A DNA stretch of 64,000 nt from Anaerobacillus alkaliphilus (lineage in GTDB: Bacteria; Bacillota; Bacilli; Bacillales; Anaerobacillaceae), in the NCBI RefSeq assembly GCF_004116265.1, contig NZ_QOUX01000046.1, positions 186,001-250,000 on the forward strand. The letters run 5' to 3'. Shown here piece by piece: positions 35,529 to 46,211 of this stretch (positions are counted from its first letter, which is position 1; every line of letters begins with the position of its first letter). Made by a program: the position numbers and the translations under genes. The notes under the pieces are model-generated. The model was not told the DNA's origin. It ran no database searches and saw only the letters and a list, made by a program, of their open reading frames with translations.

Positions 35529-38117
35529 TTATTTCAATTTTTTTTGTAGCTCATTCAGCTTTTGAATTGCTTCAATTGGTGTAATGTTGAGTATATCTAG
35601 CTTCTTTAGAGAAGTTAGTACTTTTTTCTCATCATCATCTAAGCTTGGTTTCGGTTGCTTTTTTGGTGCTTCACTTTGATCCATAAATAAGGATAGTTGT
35701 ACTGGTCCGTCTACTTCTTTCACTTGTGAAATGACAGGTTGATTTTCTAATGATGCAAGAATTGTTTTCGCTCTTGAAATTACTTTTTCGGGTAACTCGG
35801 CCAGTTCAGCAACGTAAATTCCATAACTTTTGTCCGCTTGTCCATCAACAACCTTGTGTAAAAATACGACTTTTCCGTTTTCTTCAACAGCACTTACATG
35901 AACATTTTTCAACGCAGAGAGCTCTTGATCAAGAACTGTTAATTCATGGTAATGTGTGGAAAACAATGTTTTTGCACCGACTTCCTCATGAATATACTCA
36001 ATAATCGCTTGAGCCAAAGCCATTCCATCATAAGTTGACGTTCCTCTACCAATCTCATCTAATAATATCAAACTATTTGTCGTTGCTTTAGAAATCGCAT
36101 TTTTTGTTTCTAACATTTCAACCATAAAGGTACTTTGACCACTAGCAAGGTCATCAGCAGCTCCTATTCTCGTAAACACCTGATCAAATATAGGTATCCT
36201 TACTTTAGTTGCTGGTACGTAGCAACCAATTTGCCCCATAATCGCAATTAAGGCTAGTTGACGCATATAGGTACTTTTACCAGCCATATTTGGACCGGTA
36301 ATTAATAATATTTCTCTTTCTTGATGCATTTGCACGTCGTTTGGTACATATTCCCCTGAGGCAAGTACCTTTTCTACGACAGGATGTCTACCATCTATGA
36401 TAGATATTTCCCGATCTTCATTAAACTCGGGCTTCGTGTATTGGTTATCCTCACTAACGTAAGCAAAGCTCTGAAGTACATCTATTTCACTAAGCTTCTT
36501 CGCGACATATTGCAGTTTCGTGATGTAATACTTAACTTGTTCGCGAATTTGGATAAATAACTCATATTCAAGCTGTTCAATTTTTTCTTCAGCTTCTAAA
36601 ATAAGTGCCTCTTTTTCCTTAAGTTCAGGTGTAATAAAGCGCTCTGCGTTAGATAGTGTTTGTTTCCTTTCATAACGCCCTTCCGCGAGATTTGCTAAGT
36701 TTGCCCTGGTCACCTCAATATAGTAACCAAACACCTTGTTATAGCCTATTTTTAACGACTTAATCCCGGTTGCCTGTTTTTCCTTTTGTTCAAGTTCAGC
36801 AATCCAACTTTTACCGTTCCTACTAGCATCTCGGTATTGATCAAGCTGGGAATGATACCCGTCAAGGATAATTCCACCTTCTTTAATTGAGATCGGTGGA
36901 TCTTCTTTTAACGAGTTTTGTAAAAGGACAAATAAATCTTCACATAAATCTATGTCTTTGACCAAGTCGTGACCGTAATTATTGTTCATCTGTTGAACAA
37001 TAGAAACAATCACCGGAATTTGTTGTAGTGATCGTTTTAACTGTATAAGTTCCCGGGCATTTACGTTACCATAGGCAACCTTACCAGCTAAACGCTCTAA
37101 ATCATATACTTCTTTAAGGCTTTCACGCAATTCTTCACGTTGAAAAAACTCTTCAATAAGCGTTTCAACCATACTAAGACGCTTCTCAATATGTTCTTTT
37201 ACAATAAGCGGGCGTTCGAGCCATTGTTTTAGAAGTCTACCACCCATAGCAGTAACCGTTTTATCAAGTAGCCAAAGAAGAGAGCCTTTCTTTTTTTTGT
37301 CACGTAATGTTTCTACTAGCTCTAAATTACGTTTTGAATGCAGATCTATTCTCATAAAATCTGTAGGTGTGTAGTAAACAACAGGCTGCAAATGATCCAA
37401 TGAACGTTTTTGGGTTCGAACTAGATACGAGCTTAGCCGACCGTAGGTTTGCAACAATTTCTGTTGAGCTAGTCCTTCACATAGTGGCAATAGGGCTTCT
37501 GGGAGCTGATCACTTTCTTCGTAGGAATGTGTAACGTTAATTTGTTGTAAAAGCTGTCTAATTTTTTCCTCACTATGATTTGGTGCCAGTATAATTTCTT
37601 TTGCTCCAGAAGTAGCAATTTCATTAATTACCTCTTGCCAACTTCCCTGAATAATTGTTACAAAACTCTCTCCCGTAGTTAAATCAGTAAGAGCAAATCC
37701 ATATGTTTCATCGTGAAAATCACTAACAGAAGCGATAAAGTTATTCTCTTTCTCTTGAATAATCTTCCCTTCCATCACCGTTCCAGGAGTTATTAATTTA
37801 ACGACCTCTCGTCTAACTACTCCTTTTGCCTGTTTCGGGTCTTCAGTTTGCTCACAAAGGGCCACCTTATATCCCTTTTCAATTAATTGTTGTATATATT
37901 GTTCAGCGGCATGATAGGGAACTCCACACATAGGAATTCGTTCACTATCTACACCAGTTCCGCGACTCGTTAGTGTTATTTCAAGTTCTTGAGCTGCTAA
38001 TTTAGCATCATCAAAGAACATTTCATAGAAATCTCCTAAACGAAAAAATAAAAAGGCATCTTTGTAATGTGCCTTTATCGTTAAGTATTGTTTTATCATA
38101 GGCGTATGTTCTGCCAT
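35529..38117 (-). CDS. mutS: DNA mismatch repair protein MutS
   Basis: An 862-residue mismatch sensor. The mismatch-contact motif is [11 protein letters not shown] near residue 28. The ATPase has Walker [10 protein letters not shown], the DELASGQ-like segment [12 protein letters not shown], and Walker [13 protein letters not shown]. The C-terminus carries the beta-clamp-type QLSLF peptide. I place the start at 38117 ([11 protein letters not shown]), with GGAGG eight bases upstream, ten codons inside the longest frame. Confidence 0.97.
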   Translation of the reverse strand: MAEHTPMIKQYLTIKAHYKDAFLFFRLGDFYEMFFDDAKLAAQELEITLTSRGTGVDSERIPMCGVPYHAAEQYIQQLIEKGYKVALCEQTEDPKQAKGVVRREVVKLITPGTVMEGKIIQEKENNFIASVSDFHDETYGFALTDLTTGESFVTIIQGSWQEVINEIATSGAKEIILAPNHSEEKIRQLLQQINVTHSYEESDQLPEALLPLCEGLAQQKLLQTYGRLSSYLVRTQKRSLDHLQPVVYYTPTDFMRIDLHSKRNLELVETLRDKKKKGSLLWLLDKTVTAMGGRLLKQWLERPLIVKEHIEKRLSMVETLIEEFFQREELRESLKEVYDLERLAGKVAYGNVNARELIQLKRSLQQIPVIVSIVQQMNNNYGHDLVKDIDLCEDLFVLLQNSLKEDPPISIKEGGIILDGYHSQLDQYRDASRNGKSWIAELEQKEKQATGIKSLKIGYNKVFGYYIEVTRANLANLAEGRYERKQTLSNAERFITPELKEKEALILEAEEKIEQLEYELFIQIREQVKYYITKLQYVAKKLSEIDVLQSFAYVSEDNQYTKPEFNEDREISIIDGRHPVVEKVLASGEYVPNDVQMHQEREILLITGPNMAGKSTYMRQLALIAIMGQIGCYVPATKVRIPIFDQVFTRIGAADDLASGQSTFMVEMLETKNAISKATTNSLILLDEIGRGTSTYDGMALAQAIIEYIHEEVGAKTLFSTHYHELTVLDQELSALKNVHVSAVEENGKVVFLHKVVDGQADKSYGIYVAELAELPEKVISRAKTILASLENQPVISQVKEVDGPVQLSLFMDQSEAPKKQPKPSLDDDEKKVLTSLKKLDILNITPIEAIQKLNELQKKLK

Positions 38118-38189
38118 TGATTGTTCCTCCATGTCTTTGTCATTCAACGTTACTAGTATACCATATTCATAGAGAAATTCTCGAGTAAT

Positions 38190-39344
38190 TCAAAGTTTTT
38201 TCAAATAGTCGACGAAGCTTAAAAAAAGTTTTTTGTCTTCCTCTTCTACGAAATACTCTTGATGATCAAACACCCATTGATCAATTGAATCTCTTTGGAT
38301 TTGCTTATGATAATAACCTAATAAGTAGTCTTTATCAAAGAATGGAACCTCTAGTCTCGACACATTTTCTAATAGATGCTCTACCCACAATAATAGAGGT
38401 AAACTGTTGGGAATATGTTGAAACCATGTGGGCAGTACCCTATATTCAAAGCCATTATAGTCATTCTTCCTTACTGATCCTAATCTTCCATAATTGTTTC
38501 TTCGTCGATATGAAGGATTTTTTTCTACGATAGATAATGGAATTGCGACGAATTGGTCCAACACTCTGACATGTTTAAATGTAAAAGGGATATTTCCAAA
38601 ATGCAAATGGCCACCAAGAAAAAAGCGTCCAGTTGGGTTTGGTTCAGTAATTGTTGTTAATTGATAATTATCTATCTCATCGATAAGTTGAGTAAATAAA
38701 GCGAGTAAATTTCTATGTAGATTGTTCATATCACTCGCAGGTTTTGGTCTAATTTCAATAATCGGATGATACACTTTGCTTTGGTATAGAGCAATCGCTT
38801 GATCAAAGCCAAATTGATAACCCTTTAACATCTCACCATTCATGTATCGACCTGTTTTCTCACTTTTAAGCATGAGTTCTAGATCGGCACCAAATGAAAG
38901 TTGTTGCGCATGTCTATAGGTTTTTAGTTCTTTCGATAATAATTCTCTTTCTCTTGCCGTCAATTGGTCAACTGAGATTGGTCTTACCTCAACAACACGT
39001 ATTTCTCTATTGCTATTCCGTTGAACAACACACTCACCTAGAATAGTATTCGTTAAATAGAGGCATTGAAGAGCAAATTCTCGTAGCTCTCTTTCAAAGT
39101 AGAAGAACTCATCTACATCAACCCATGTAGTGTTTGTATGAACCAACATCGGTGAAACAGAAGCGACCCGTTTTATTGATAGTGGGATAAAATGAAAGGC
39201 TCGAACCTTAAGCTGGGATTTATTTTTTTCTTTAGCACTCACACTCCTGATGCCATGTTCGCTAAGTTTTGTAATTGGCAGTTGGTCTTTGTTCGGTTGA
39301 AATCTTTGATTGAAGGATTGAATTTCCTCTTTTAGACTTTCCAT
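38190..39344 (-). CDS. Putative amidoligase (COOH-NH2 ligase type 2)
   Basis: A 384-residue protein matching the amidoligase family related to glutamine synthetase/GCS folds: FGADLELML near 150 (metal-binding Glu), GYQFGFDQA, IIEIRPKPA, GGHLHFG near 244, and FEYRVLPTW near 300. Such enzymes join carboxylate and amine groups, often on peptides, but no substrate is known. It lies between cotE and mutS, which suggests spore-coat relevance only by position. Confidence 0.7.
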   Translation of the reverse strand: MESLKEEIQSFNQRFQPNKDQLPITKLSEHGIRSVSAKEKNKSQLKVRAFHFIPLSIKRVASVSPMLVHTNTTWVDVDEFFYFERELREFALQCLYLTNTILGECVVQRNSNREIRVVEVRPISVDQLTARERELLSKELKTYRHAQQLSFGADLELMLKSEKTGRYMNGEMLKGYQFGFDQAIALYQSKVYHPIIEIRPKPASDMNNLHRNLLALFTQLIDEIDNYQLTTITEPNPTGRFFLGGHLHFGNIPFTFKHVRVLDQFVAIPLSIVEKNPSYRRRNNYGRLGSVRKNDYNGFEYRVLPTWFQHIPNSLPLLLWVEHLLENVSRLEVPFFDKDYLLGYYHKQIQRDSIDQWVFDHQEYFVEEEDKKLFLSFVDYLKKL

Positions 39345-39380
39345 TATGTATAGCCCTCCTTTTAAATCTCTACGAAGGTA

Positions 39381-39410
39381 TAAAAAATAGGAAGAAGTAA
39401 ACTTCTTCCT
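39381..39410 (-). terminator. Terminator after cotE
   Basis: AGGAAGAAG/CTTCTTCCT perfect stem, followed by ATTTTTT on the minus strand. Confidence 0.85.
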
Positions 39411-39417
39411 ACCAAAT

Positions 39418-39987
39418 CTATTCTTCTAGTTCTCCTGCTAAGAAATTAGGATCTAAATCCTCAAATTCTTCATCCTCTACATCATAATCCCAAGTCTTAG
39501 CATCTAAATCATCACTAATTCCATCTGGATTTACATATACACAAACCTTAGTTTCACCAATGACTTCTACTAAAAATTCACGTTCTACTTGAACGATCAC
39601 ACTCGTGCCATTTGGTGCAATTGTCGCTTCAAGAGTATTTGGCTGTTGAATTGCTCTTGCAATGACTTCTAAATCGTCAGACAAGACGTTTTTGTCTTGT
39701 AGAGTAAGTGGAACGACATCTGTATAAGTAACTGTTTCAGTAGCAACTTCTGTTTTTGTGTTGTTACTATAAGAATACCAATTATTAATATCATAGCTTC
39801 CACGAACTTCAATGCAGTCCCCTTTTTTCTCAGCTTCATACTTGTGATTGATAATCCAACAACCTAAAATACTTGACGGTTTATGGGTAGGACGTATCGT
39901 ATGACTAGCCTGTGAGAACTTTCTTCCTTTTCCACAAACGGCTTTTGTTATAATCTCTCTGTAATTTAATTCTTTTTCTAGTGACAT
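39418..39987 (-). CDS. cotE: Outer spore coat morphogenetic protein CotE
   Basis: A 189-residue protein with the CotE core: [48 protein letters not shown], and an acidic C-terminal tail ([18 protein letters not shown]). CotE is deposited around the forespore and nucleates the outer coat. The GAGGAGG ribosome site is strong. It is preceded by a 450-base region with the ricA terminator and presumably its sporulation promoters. Confidence 0.95.
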   Translation of the reverse strand: MSLEKELNYREIITKAVCGKGRKFSQASHTIRPTHKPSSILGCWIINHKYEAEKKGDCIEVRGSYDINNWYSYSNNTKTEVATETVTYTDVVPLTLQDKNVLSDDLEVIARAIQQPNTLEATIAPNGTSVIVQVEREFLVEVIGETKVCVYVNPDGISDDLDAKTWDYDVEDEEFEDLDPNFLAGELEE

Positions 39988-40353
39988 TTGTTTTTACCCT
40001 CCTCAAACAATTGGTTGTTCTCCGCGGAACTTCTACATCCTAAAAGTTCCTCCCAAACAGTCCTCACTCTCATCCTATGCAAGACAAATGACTATTGTGC
40101 TAACAATTTGGGATAAAGTTAGAAAAACTTAATTTAGCCTAAAGCTTAGGCTCACAAAGTGTTCCTTTCTTTTAAATTCGAAAAACGTTCTATTACTTTC
40201 CTATTACATTGATATTAAAGCATATGTGAAAACATTCTTAGTTGTGCTAATTTCATTACCTTTTTCATTCATATATATGGTAGTTTTATTCACTTCATGA
40301 TAAATACTTTCTAACTATTTTTAATACGGTACGTGAAATATTAGAGAATATAA
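39988..40353. other. cotE upstream region without a gene
   Basis: AT-rich, no supported reading frame. It holds two small hairpins: GGAACTT/AAGTTCC near 40024-40051, and AGCCTAA-AGC-TTAGGCT near 40137-40153. Sporulation promoters for cotE are expected here, but I could not pick a convincing sigma-E or sigma-K pair. Confidence 0.4.
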
Positions 40354-40400
40354 AAAAACTAGCGCATTACTTATATAAAGTAATGCACTAGTTTTGATTT
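40354..40400. terminator. Terminator after ricA
   Basis: AACTAGYGCATTACTT pairs with AAGTAATGCRCTAGTT around TATAT, with T runs on both strands. Confidence 0.9.
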
Positions 40401-40436
40401 TTAGTGATTGTGGTCCCCACAACCGTTATTTGTTCC

Positions 40437-40844
40437 TCAGCTCTTTTTTGTTGTTGTTCCTTTTAAAACATCGCCACCAGTTGACTTAATAATCTCATCT
40501 GTTACTGTATTAGAAATTGTCGTTGCTACTAATTGCAGTAAACCATTAACTTCCATTTGAGATTGTTTAAACTCTTTTACCAATGGGATTTCATCTAACT
40601 CATCTTGAAGAGCATCTATCTTAACCTCAGCCTTTTTTAAAGCTTCTGCTTTTGCATAGTGCTCTAAATTTACAGCTTCTTTTTGGGCAAGTTTAATTTG
40701 GCTGATTAACTGTTGAATTTTTGGATTTTCATTAACTTGAAGTTCCGCTTGTTTAAAAAATTCTACTTCCTCTGTTTCAGCGATCATTTTTGCAATTTCT
40801 TGTGCTTTTTCTACGATTTCATCTTTTGTGAATGTTTTTGTCAT
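40437..40844 (-). CDS. ricA: RicA (YmcA), regulatory iron-sulfur complex subunit
   Basis: A 135-residue helical protein of the YlbF/YmcA family with VEFFKQAELQVNENPKIQQLISQIKLAQKEAVNLEHY in the centre. In Bacillus subtilis RicA, RicF and RicT form a complex that guides RNase Y cleavage and promotes sporulation, competence and biofilm. Its usual neighbours miaB and cotE are kept here. RNase Y is encoded 7 kb away. Confidence 0.93.
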   Translation of the reverse strand: MTKTFTKDEIVEKAQEIAKMIAETEEVEFFKQAELQVNENPKIQQLISQIKLAQKEAVNLEHYAKAEALKKAEVKIDALQDELDEIPLVKEFKQSQMEVNGLLQLVATTISNTVTDEIIKSTGGDVLKGTTTKKS

Positions 40845-40849
40845 TATGC

Positions 40850-42388
40850 TTACACCTCTACTTTTTCAACTACTTGACCATTTAGTGACCATGTTTTTGC
40901 TTCTGTTATTTTAACATGAACTATCTCTCCAATAATAGACTTAGGAGCAACAAAATTTACAAGTTTGTTTGTTCTAGTTCTACCAGAAAGAACATCAGGG
41001 TTTTTCTTACTTTCACCTTCGACAAGAACCTCAACAATGGTGCCTTCAAGTTGTTTATTTCTTATTGCAGAATATTCATTAACTACAGCATTTAAACGTT
41101 GAAGACGATCACGTTTGACCTCTAGTGGAACATTATCTTCCATTTTTGCAGCAGGAGTACCTTCCCTAGGTGAATAGATATACGTATAGGCACTATCAAA
41201 CTCCATTTCTTTTACAAGGTTTAACGTATCTTCGAACTGCTCTTCTGTTTCGTTAGGGAAGCCAACAATAATATCAGTTGTCAGAGTTGCATTTGGAATA
41301 CGCTCTTTTATTTTATTTGCTAATTCAATATACTGTTCTCTCGTGTATTTTCTAGCCATTAACTTTAAGATCTCAGTATTCCCACTTTGAACTGGTAAAT
41401 GAATATGTTCAACTAAATTTCCACCTTTAGCTATTACATCAATTAAATAATCATCAAAATCACGAGGATGACTCGTTGTAAAGCGCACACGCGGAATATC
41501 AATTTTACGGATATCATCCATTAGATGACCTAAACCGTACTCCATATCATCAAAGTCTTTCCCATAGGCATTTACATTTTGCCCTAGTAACGTAATTTCT
41601 TTATAACCAAGACGGGCTAGTTCCCGAACTTCGGAAATAATATCTTCTGGAAGACGGCTTCTCTCTTTTCCTCGTGTATAAGGCACAATACAGTACGTAC
41701 AGAACTTGTCACAGCCATACATAATGTTTACCCACCCTTGTAATTGACCGCGACGAGCCCGAGGCATATTCTCAATAATATCTCCTTCTTTAGACCATAC
41801 CTCAACAACCATTTCTTTGCTATAAATAGCATCTTTTAATAAATGAGGCAGACGGTGAATATTATGAGTACCAAAGATTAAATCGACATGCTGATGCTTT
41901 TGAAGAATTCGATTTACTACTGATTCTTCTTGAGACATACAACCACAAACACCGATGACTAGTTCAGGCTTTTCAATTTTTAGCGGTTTTAAATGCCCTA
42001 CCTCACCAAACACTTTATTTTCAGCATTTTCACGAATTGCACATGTATTTAAAAGAATGACATCAGCCTCTTCTGTGATTGCAGTAGGCTCAAATCCCAT
42101 TTCCAACAAAATTCCTGCCATATTTTCTGAGTCATGTTCATTCATTTGGCAGCCATATGTGCGGATAAGAAACTTTTTTCCTGCTCCTAAATTACGCATT
42201 TCTTGTGGAATATCAAAATTATAATGGATTTCTATATCTTCTTTACCTCGACGTTTTGCTTCTTTCAAGCTCGGTTGCGTAAATGTCGTTTGAAAATATT
42301 GTCCATAATCTTTTTTCTGATCGGATTTTTTGTCCGCAGACGAAAGATCAATGTTAATCATCATTTCTTTTTTTTGTTGTTCGTTCAT
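40850..42388 (-). CDS. miaB: tRNA-2-methylthio-N6-dimethylallyladenosine synthase MiaB
   Basis: A 512-residue radical-SAM methylthiotransferase. The N-terminal cluster cysteines are in [15 protein letters not shown] and GVCGCMSQE. The radical-SAM CxxxCxxC is [17 protein letters not shown] (split) near 215-235, and a C-terminal TRAM domain ends in [11 protein letters not shown]. It acts on the product of MiaA. The ricA gene follows after five bases. Confidence 0.97.
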   Translation of the reverse strand: MNEQQKKEMMINIDLSSADKKSDQKKDYGQYFQTTFTQPSLKEAKRRGKEDIEIHYNFDIPQEMRNLGAGKKFLIRTYGCQMNEHDSENMAGILLEMGFEPTAITEEADVILLNTCAIRENAENKVFGEVGHLKPLKIEKPELVIGVCGCMSQEESVVNRILQKHQHVDLIFGTHNIHRLPHLLKDAIYSKEMVVEVWSKEGDIIENMPRARRGQLQGWVNIMYGCDKFCTYCIVPYTRGKERSRLPEDIISEVRELARLGYKEITLLGQNVNAYGKDFDDMEYGLGHLMDDIRKIDIPRVRFTTSHPRDFDDYLIDVIAKGGNLVEHIHLPVQSGNTEILKLMARKYTREQYIELANKIKERIPNATLTTDIIVGFPNETEEQFEDTLNLVKEMEFDSAYTYIYSPREGTPAAKMEDNVPLEVKRDRLQRLNAVVNEYSAIRNKQLEGTIVEVLVEGESKKNPDVLSGRTRTNKLVNFVAPKSIIGEIVHVKITEAKTWSLNGQVVEKVEV

Positions 42389-42508
42389 ATGAATATCTCC
42401 TTTTCTATAAAATATATACGTACCAACTTTCTAGTATATAGAGTTTTTAAAAGAAACTCAATAGATGACAAGAATGTAGAATTTAGAAATACAAAATACA
42501 ATTCTAAA

Positions 42509-42540
42509 ATGAAAAAAGGCTGACTAATGTCAGCCTTGCT
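42509..42540 (-). terminator. Terminator after korB
   Basis: AAGGCTGAC-ATTA-GTCAGCC stem followed by six T on the minus strand. Confidence 0.85.
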
Positions 42541-42541
42541 T

Positions 42542-43408
42542 TTACATAAATTCAGTTAATAATTTATCAAATGTTTCTTTTTCTAATGTAAGCTCTTCAT
42601 TTACAAGAGGCGTTTCTTTAAAGCCTGGAACTAATTGCTCATAAGAAGGTTTTTCTTTGTTTTGATAGATCAAGCCAGTTACTAGACCATTATGCTCCAT
42701 TAATGTGTTCACGGCTTGTGCTCGATTTGTCGGATCATATCCTTCAATTGAGTCTAATTTCACAATATTCTCTTTAAACCATTCATAAGTATTTACTTTG
42801 TTGAATGTAACACATGGGCTAAATACATTTATGAATGAAAAACCTTTATGGTTAATCCCTTGTTCAATAATTGAAGTTAATTCTTTTAAATCACTTGAAA
42901 AGCTTTGAGCAACAAAGCCTGCACCAGCTGAAATTGCTAGCTCCATAATACCAATGGCAGATTCAATTGAACCTGATGGTGTACTTTTTGTTTTAAAGCC
43001 CATCTCACTACGAGGTGATGTTTGACCTTTTGTTAAACCATATATTTGATTATCCATTACGATATAAGTGACATCTATATTTCTTCTAATGGCATGAACA
43101 GTGTGCCCCATTCCAATTGCAAATCCATCTCCATCTCCACCAGAAGCGATAACAGTTAGTTCACGGTTGGCCATTTTGACCCCTTGAGCAATCGGAAGGG
43201 CACGACCGTGAATCCCATGAAACCCATAAGAGTTAATATATCCAGAAATACGACCTGAACATCCAATACCAGAAACTACTGCAAGGTTTTCTGGTGTTAA
43301 TCCAACATTAGCGGCAGCTCTTTGGATGGCAGCTTGTACTGAGAAGTCACCACATCCTGGACACCAGTTTGGTTTAATATTATTTCGGAAGTCTTTAAAT
43401 GTAGCCAT
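42542..43408 (-). CDS. korB: 2-oxoacid:ferredoxin oxidoreductase, beta subunit
   Basis: A 288-residue thiamine-diphosphate subunit. It shows NWCPGCGDFSVQAA, GIGCSGR and SPCVTFN cysteines fitting a 4Fe-4S cluster, and the ThDP motif GDGDGFAIGMGH followed by MDNQIYGLTKGQTSPRS. With the alpha subunit it decarboxylates 2-oxoacids (probably 2-oxoglutarate or pyruvate) and reduces ferredoxin. It abuts korA directly. Confidence 0.9.
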   Translation of the reverse strand: MATFKDFRNNIKPNWCPGCGDFSVQAAIQRAAANVGLTPENLAVVSGIGCSGRISGYINSYGFHGIHGRALPIAQGVKMANRELTVIASGGDGDGFAIGMGHTVHAIRRNIDVTYIVMDNQIYGLTKGQTSPRSEMGFKTKSTPSGSIESAIGIMELAISAGAGFVAQSFSSDLKELTSIIEQGINHKGFSFINVFSPCVTFNKVNTYEWFKENIVKLDSIEGYDPTNRAQAVNTLMEHNGLVTGLIYQNKEKPSYEQLVPGFKETPLVNEELTLEKETFDKLLTEFM

Positions 43409-45148
43409 TTATAACAACTCCTTGCATTGATTATAAATTTCTGATGGTAAGAATGGATTACCGTCATACTTCAGAACATTTTCTAATTTCGTAGTACCAA
43501 CATTCATTTTAATGATGTTAGCAAGTTGTCCAGTCGCGTTATTTTCAACAACAACAACTTTTTTTGCACGGTCTATTAAAGGTTTAAGCTCATCCGTTGG
43601 GAATGGATGTAACAAACGTACTTGCGCATGGTTAACTTTTAATCCGTCTTTATCAAAGCGTGGTAACACTTCTTCAATTGTTCCTCTAGTAGAGTTGAAG
43701 CCAATAACTAAGAGGTCAGCTTCTTCGTGAGGTGCATTAGTGAAGATCGGATTTAAGAAGTTCTCGTGCAAGTTTGATAGTTTACCAAGACGTTTATTCA
43801 TTTGGTTAATTCGGTTTGTTGGATCTTCAGAAGGTTTTCCTTGTTCGTTATGCTCTACTCCGGTTACATGGTGAATACCATGTTTCATACCAGGAACAAC
43901 ACGTGGTGAAATACCATCTTCAGTTACTTCATAACGCTTGAAGTATTCGCCACCTAGATCTGGAAGCTCTGCATTTAAGTCAAGCTTTCCACGACGAATT
44001 TGAATGCGGCTATGATCTAACGGCTCCACCGTTTGTTTTCCTAGAGATAAGGCTAAATCTGTAAGGATAATAACTGGACATTGATATTCCTCTGCAATAT
44101 TGAAGGCTTCAGCACTATCATAGAATGCTTCTTCTACAGTACTTGGTGCAATAACAACTTTAGGAATTTCACCATGGGTTCCATAAATCATTGCCATTAA
44201 ATCTGATTGTTCCTGTTTTGTTGGTAAACCTGTACTTGGACCGCCACGTTGGGTATCAACAATAACTAGAGGAGTTTCTGTAATTCCAGCTAAACCAATA
44301 GCCTCCATCATTAATGATAAACCAGGACCTGCAGATGCTGTTAATGTACGGACCCCAGCATAGTTGGCACCGATGGCCATCGTACAAGCAGCGATTTCGT
44401 CTTCTGTTTGAATAACAGTTCCACCAAACTCAGGTAACTTCTTCGTTAAGTATTCCATAATCTCTGAGGCAGGAGTAATCGGGTATGCAGGCATAAATCT
44501 CGCTCCACCTGCTAGAGCTCCTAAAGCGATGGCGTCGTTTCCAATCATAAACATACGTTTCTTACCATCTGCTTTTTCAAGTTCAAATGACTGAATTTGT
44601 CCGCCAGCAGCCTCAAGTATATATTCAGCACCACGTTTAATAGCTTCCATGTTTTTTTCAACAACAGAACTACCTTTACGTGCGAAAATTTCTTCTACTA
44701 CTTCATGGTAATCATTAGGAGCTAACCCTAAAACTGCACTAGACGCACCGACTGCTACCATGTTTTTCATTAGTGATGTCCCTAGTTCGCTTGCAATATC
44801 TGTAAAAGGAACAGCATACAATGTTCCTTTTGATCCTTCAGGAAGCTTAGGGCCAAATTTAGTATCGGCAATGACAACACCGCCGTCGCTTAATTCATGA
44901 ATGTTGACATCGATTGTTTCTTGATCGAAGGCAACTAATATATCTAAATCATCAGAAATCGAGTTGATTGCTTTCGTACTTACACGTATTTTGTTATTTG
45001 TATGTCCACCTTTAATTCGAGAAGAAAAATGACGGTAGCCATAAAGATAATAACCCAATCTATTAAGTGCTATAGCAAATATTTCTCCGGTACTTTCGAT
45101 ACCTTCCCCTTGTTGTCCTCCAACTTTCCACGAAAGTTGTTTGATCAT
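43409..45148 (-). CDS. korA: 2-oxoacid:ferredoxin oxidoreductase, alpha (gamma-alpha fused) subunit
   Basis: A 579-residue fusion: an N-terminal gamma domain (GGQQGEGIESTG, RHFSSRIKGGHTNNKIR) then the alpha domain (GGARFMPAYPITPASEIME, TASAGPGLSLMMEA) and a C-terminal domain III (VIGFNSTRGTIEE, VVENNATGQLA). I place the start at 45148, after GGGGTGGAG; the longer frame adds an unrelated 44 residues. A strong cre candidate is upstream at 45468-45481. Confidence 0.9.
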   Translation of the reverse strand: MIKQLSWKVGGQQGEGIESTGEIFAIALNRLGYYLYGYRHFSSRIKGGHTNNKIRVSTKAINSISDDLDILVAFDQETIDVNIHELSDGGVVIADTKFGPKLPEGSKGTLYAVPFTDIASELGTSLMKNMVAVGASSAVLGLAPNDYHEVVEEIFARKGSSVVEKNMEAIKRGAEYILEAAGGQIQSFELEKADGKKRMFMIGNDAIALGALAGGARFMPAYPITPASEIMEYLTKKLPEFGGTVIQTEDEIAACTMAIGANYAGVRTLTASAGPGLSLMMEAIGLAGITETPLVIVDTQRGGPSTGLPTKQEQSDLMAMIYGTHGEIPKVVIAPSTVEEAFYDSAEAFNIAEEYQCPVIILTDLALSLGKQTVEPLDHSRIQIRRGKLDLNAELPDLGGEYFKRYEVTEDGISPRVVPGMKHGIHHVTGVEHNEQGKPSEDPTNRINQMNKRLGKLSNLHENFLNPIFTNAPHEEADLLVIGFNSTRGTIEEVLPRFDKDGLKVNHAQVRLLHPFPTDELKPLIDRAKKVVVVENNATGQLANIIKMNVGTTKLENVLKYDGNPFLPSEIYNQCKELL

Positions 45149-45467
45149 GTTCTCCACCCCTTTTTGTAAATGACAAAGTCTAATGTCACTATTACATTGT
45201 AAATCTAAAATAAAAGATGTGACAAATTTGTTAATAGTTCGAATGAATACAATGATAGACCTAAAATATCGAAAAATCAAGCAATAAATTCAGTAAAATT
45301 CAATCGGAAATGACCCCTTTTTCCTTTTTTCTCTCTTTTGGAAAACAGAGTAAAATCTTAAAATTAAATTGCGCATAGAATATGTATACGAATTAAAAAG
45401 TAATGATAATTCGTTCCAATAATACTAGACTATCATTACAAGACTTAAGTCTTCCACCAATTGAATT

Positions 45468-45481
45468 GGGAAGCGTTTACA
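45468..45481. promoter_or_regulatory. Candidate CcpA cre site upstream of korAB
   Basis: GGGAAGCGTTTACA matches cre TGWAANCGNTNWCA at 12 of 14 positions, 320 bases upstream of korA. The 45281-45646 gap holds no gene. A perfect palindrome AAGACTTAAGTCTT lies at 45440-45453. Confidence 0.55.
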
Positions 45482-45644
45482 TATTGTCATTTTTTCAAAA
45501 AAAGTATGCACGATTTTTCTTTTCAAACTATCGTTAATATTTGTCATATTTTAGATTTCACCATTATTGTATAAAATCTTGCTGAAAAAAAACAGAACTA
45601 TTTTTATTTTTAAGTAATAATTTACCTAGACTAATCTTTCTACA

Positions 45645-45682
45645 GCAAAAATCCTGTATGTCCTAAGAACAAACAGGATTTC
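45645..45682 (-). terminator. Terminator after spoVS
   Basis: AAATCCTGT/ACAGGATTT stem followed by TT on the minus strand, 20 bases after the spoVS stop. Confidence 0.7.
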
Positions 45683-45702
45683 CACTACCAAGATAGCCAA
45701 AA

Positions 45703-45963
45703 CTATCTAGGTTCAATAATTAATTTTATAGCTGTTCTTTCTTCCCCATCAATTTTTATGTCCGTAAAAGCCGGAATACAAATTAAATCAATCCCACTTG
45801 GAGCTACAAAACCTCTAGCAATTGCAATTGCTTTAACCGATTGGTTTAATGCACCAGCACCAATGGCTTGAATTTCTGCAGCACCTCGTTCACGAATTAC
45901 ACCAGCAAGGGCACCAGCTACTGAATTTGGGTTAGATTTTGCTGAAACTTTTAATACTTCCAT
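45703..45963 (-). CDS. spoVS: Stage V sporulation protein S
   Basis: An 86-residue protein that is nearly identical in form to SpoVS/Alba-like family members: MEVLKVSAKSNPNSVAGALAG, AAEIQAIGAGALNQSVKAIA, and the end RTAIKLIIEPR. It affects septation and spore coat assembly; the fold suggests nucleic-acid binding. The ATG at 45963 has AAGGAGG upstream, and the frame before it is non-coding. Confidence 0.96.
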   Translation of the reverse strand: MEVLKVSAKSNPNSVAGALAGVIRERGAAEIQAIGAGALNQSVKAIAIARGFVAPSGIDLICIPAFTDIKIDGEERTAIKLIIEPR

Positions 45964-46111
45964 TTCCTTGAACCTCCTTAATGTGAAACTTTGTTTTACC
46001 ATTAGTAGAATGATAAGCTCTTTTTAGTTCATATATGTGCTCTTGAAAATATGCCTTGTTTTGTATATATTCAAAAACTGTTATGATATTCCACATTAAG
46101 TGAAGATTTAT

Positions 46112-46147
46112 TAAGAAAAGCGTAAGGCATAAGTGCCGTACGCTTCA
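46112..46147. terminator. Hairpin after ymdB, resembling a repeat end
   Basis: AAGCGTACGGC pairs with GCCTTACGCTT (one mismatch) followed by TTC on the minus strand. The left side AAGAAAAGCGTAAGGC resembles the start of the repeat at 24339, so it may be a repeat remnant used as a terminator. Confidence 0.5.
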
Positions 46148-46211
46148 TCTTTTATTCGAAGACTCTTTCTATGCTGCTTAATTTGTAAAACAACAACCTA
46201 TTCAGAATAGC

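Noticed and set aside
40137-40153. AGCCTAA-AGC-TTAGGCT as a third copy or footprint of the MITE-like element
   Set aside because: It shares only the AGCCT/AGGCT ends and lacks the TTTTCGYAAA part, so the likeness is probably chance.
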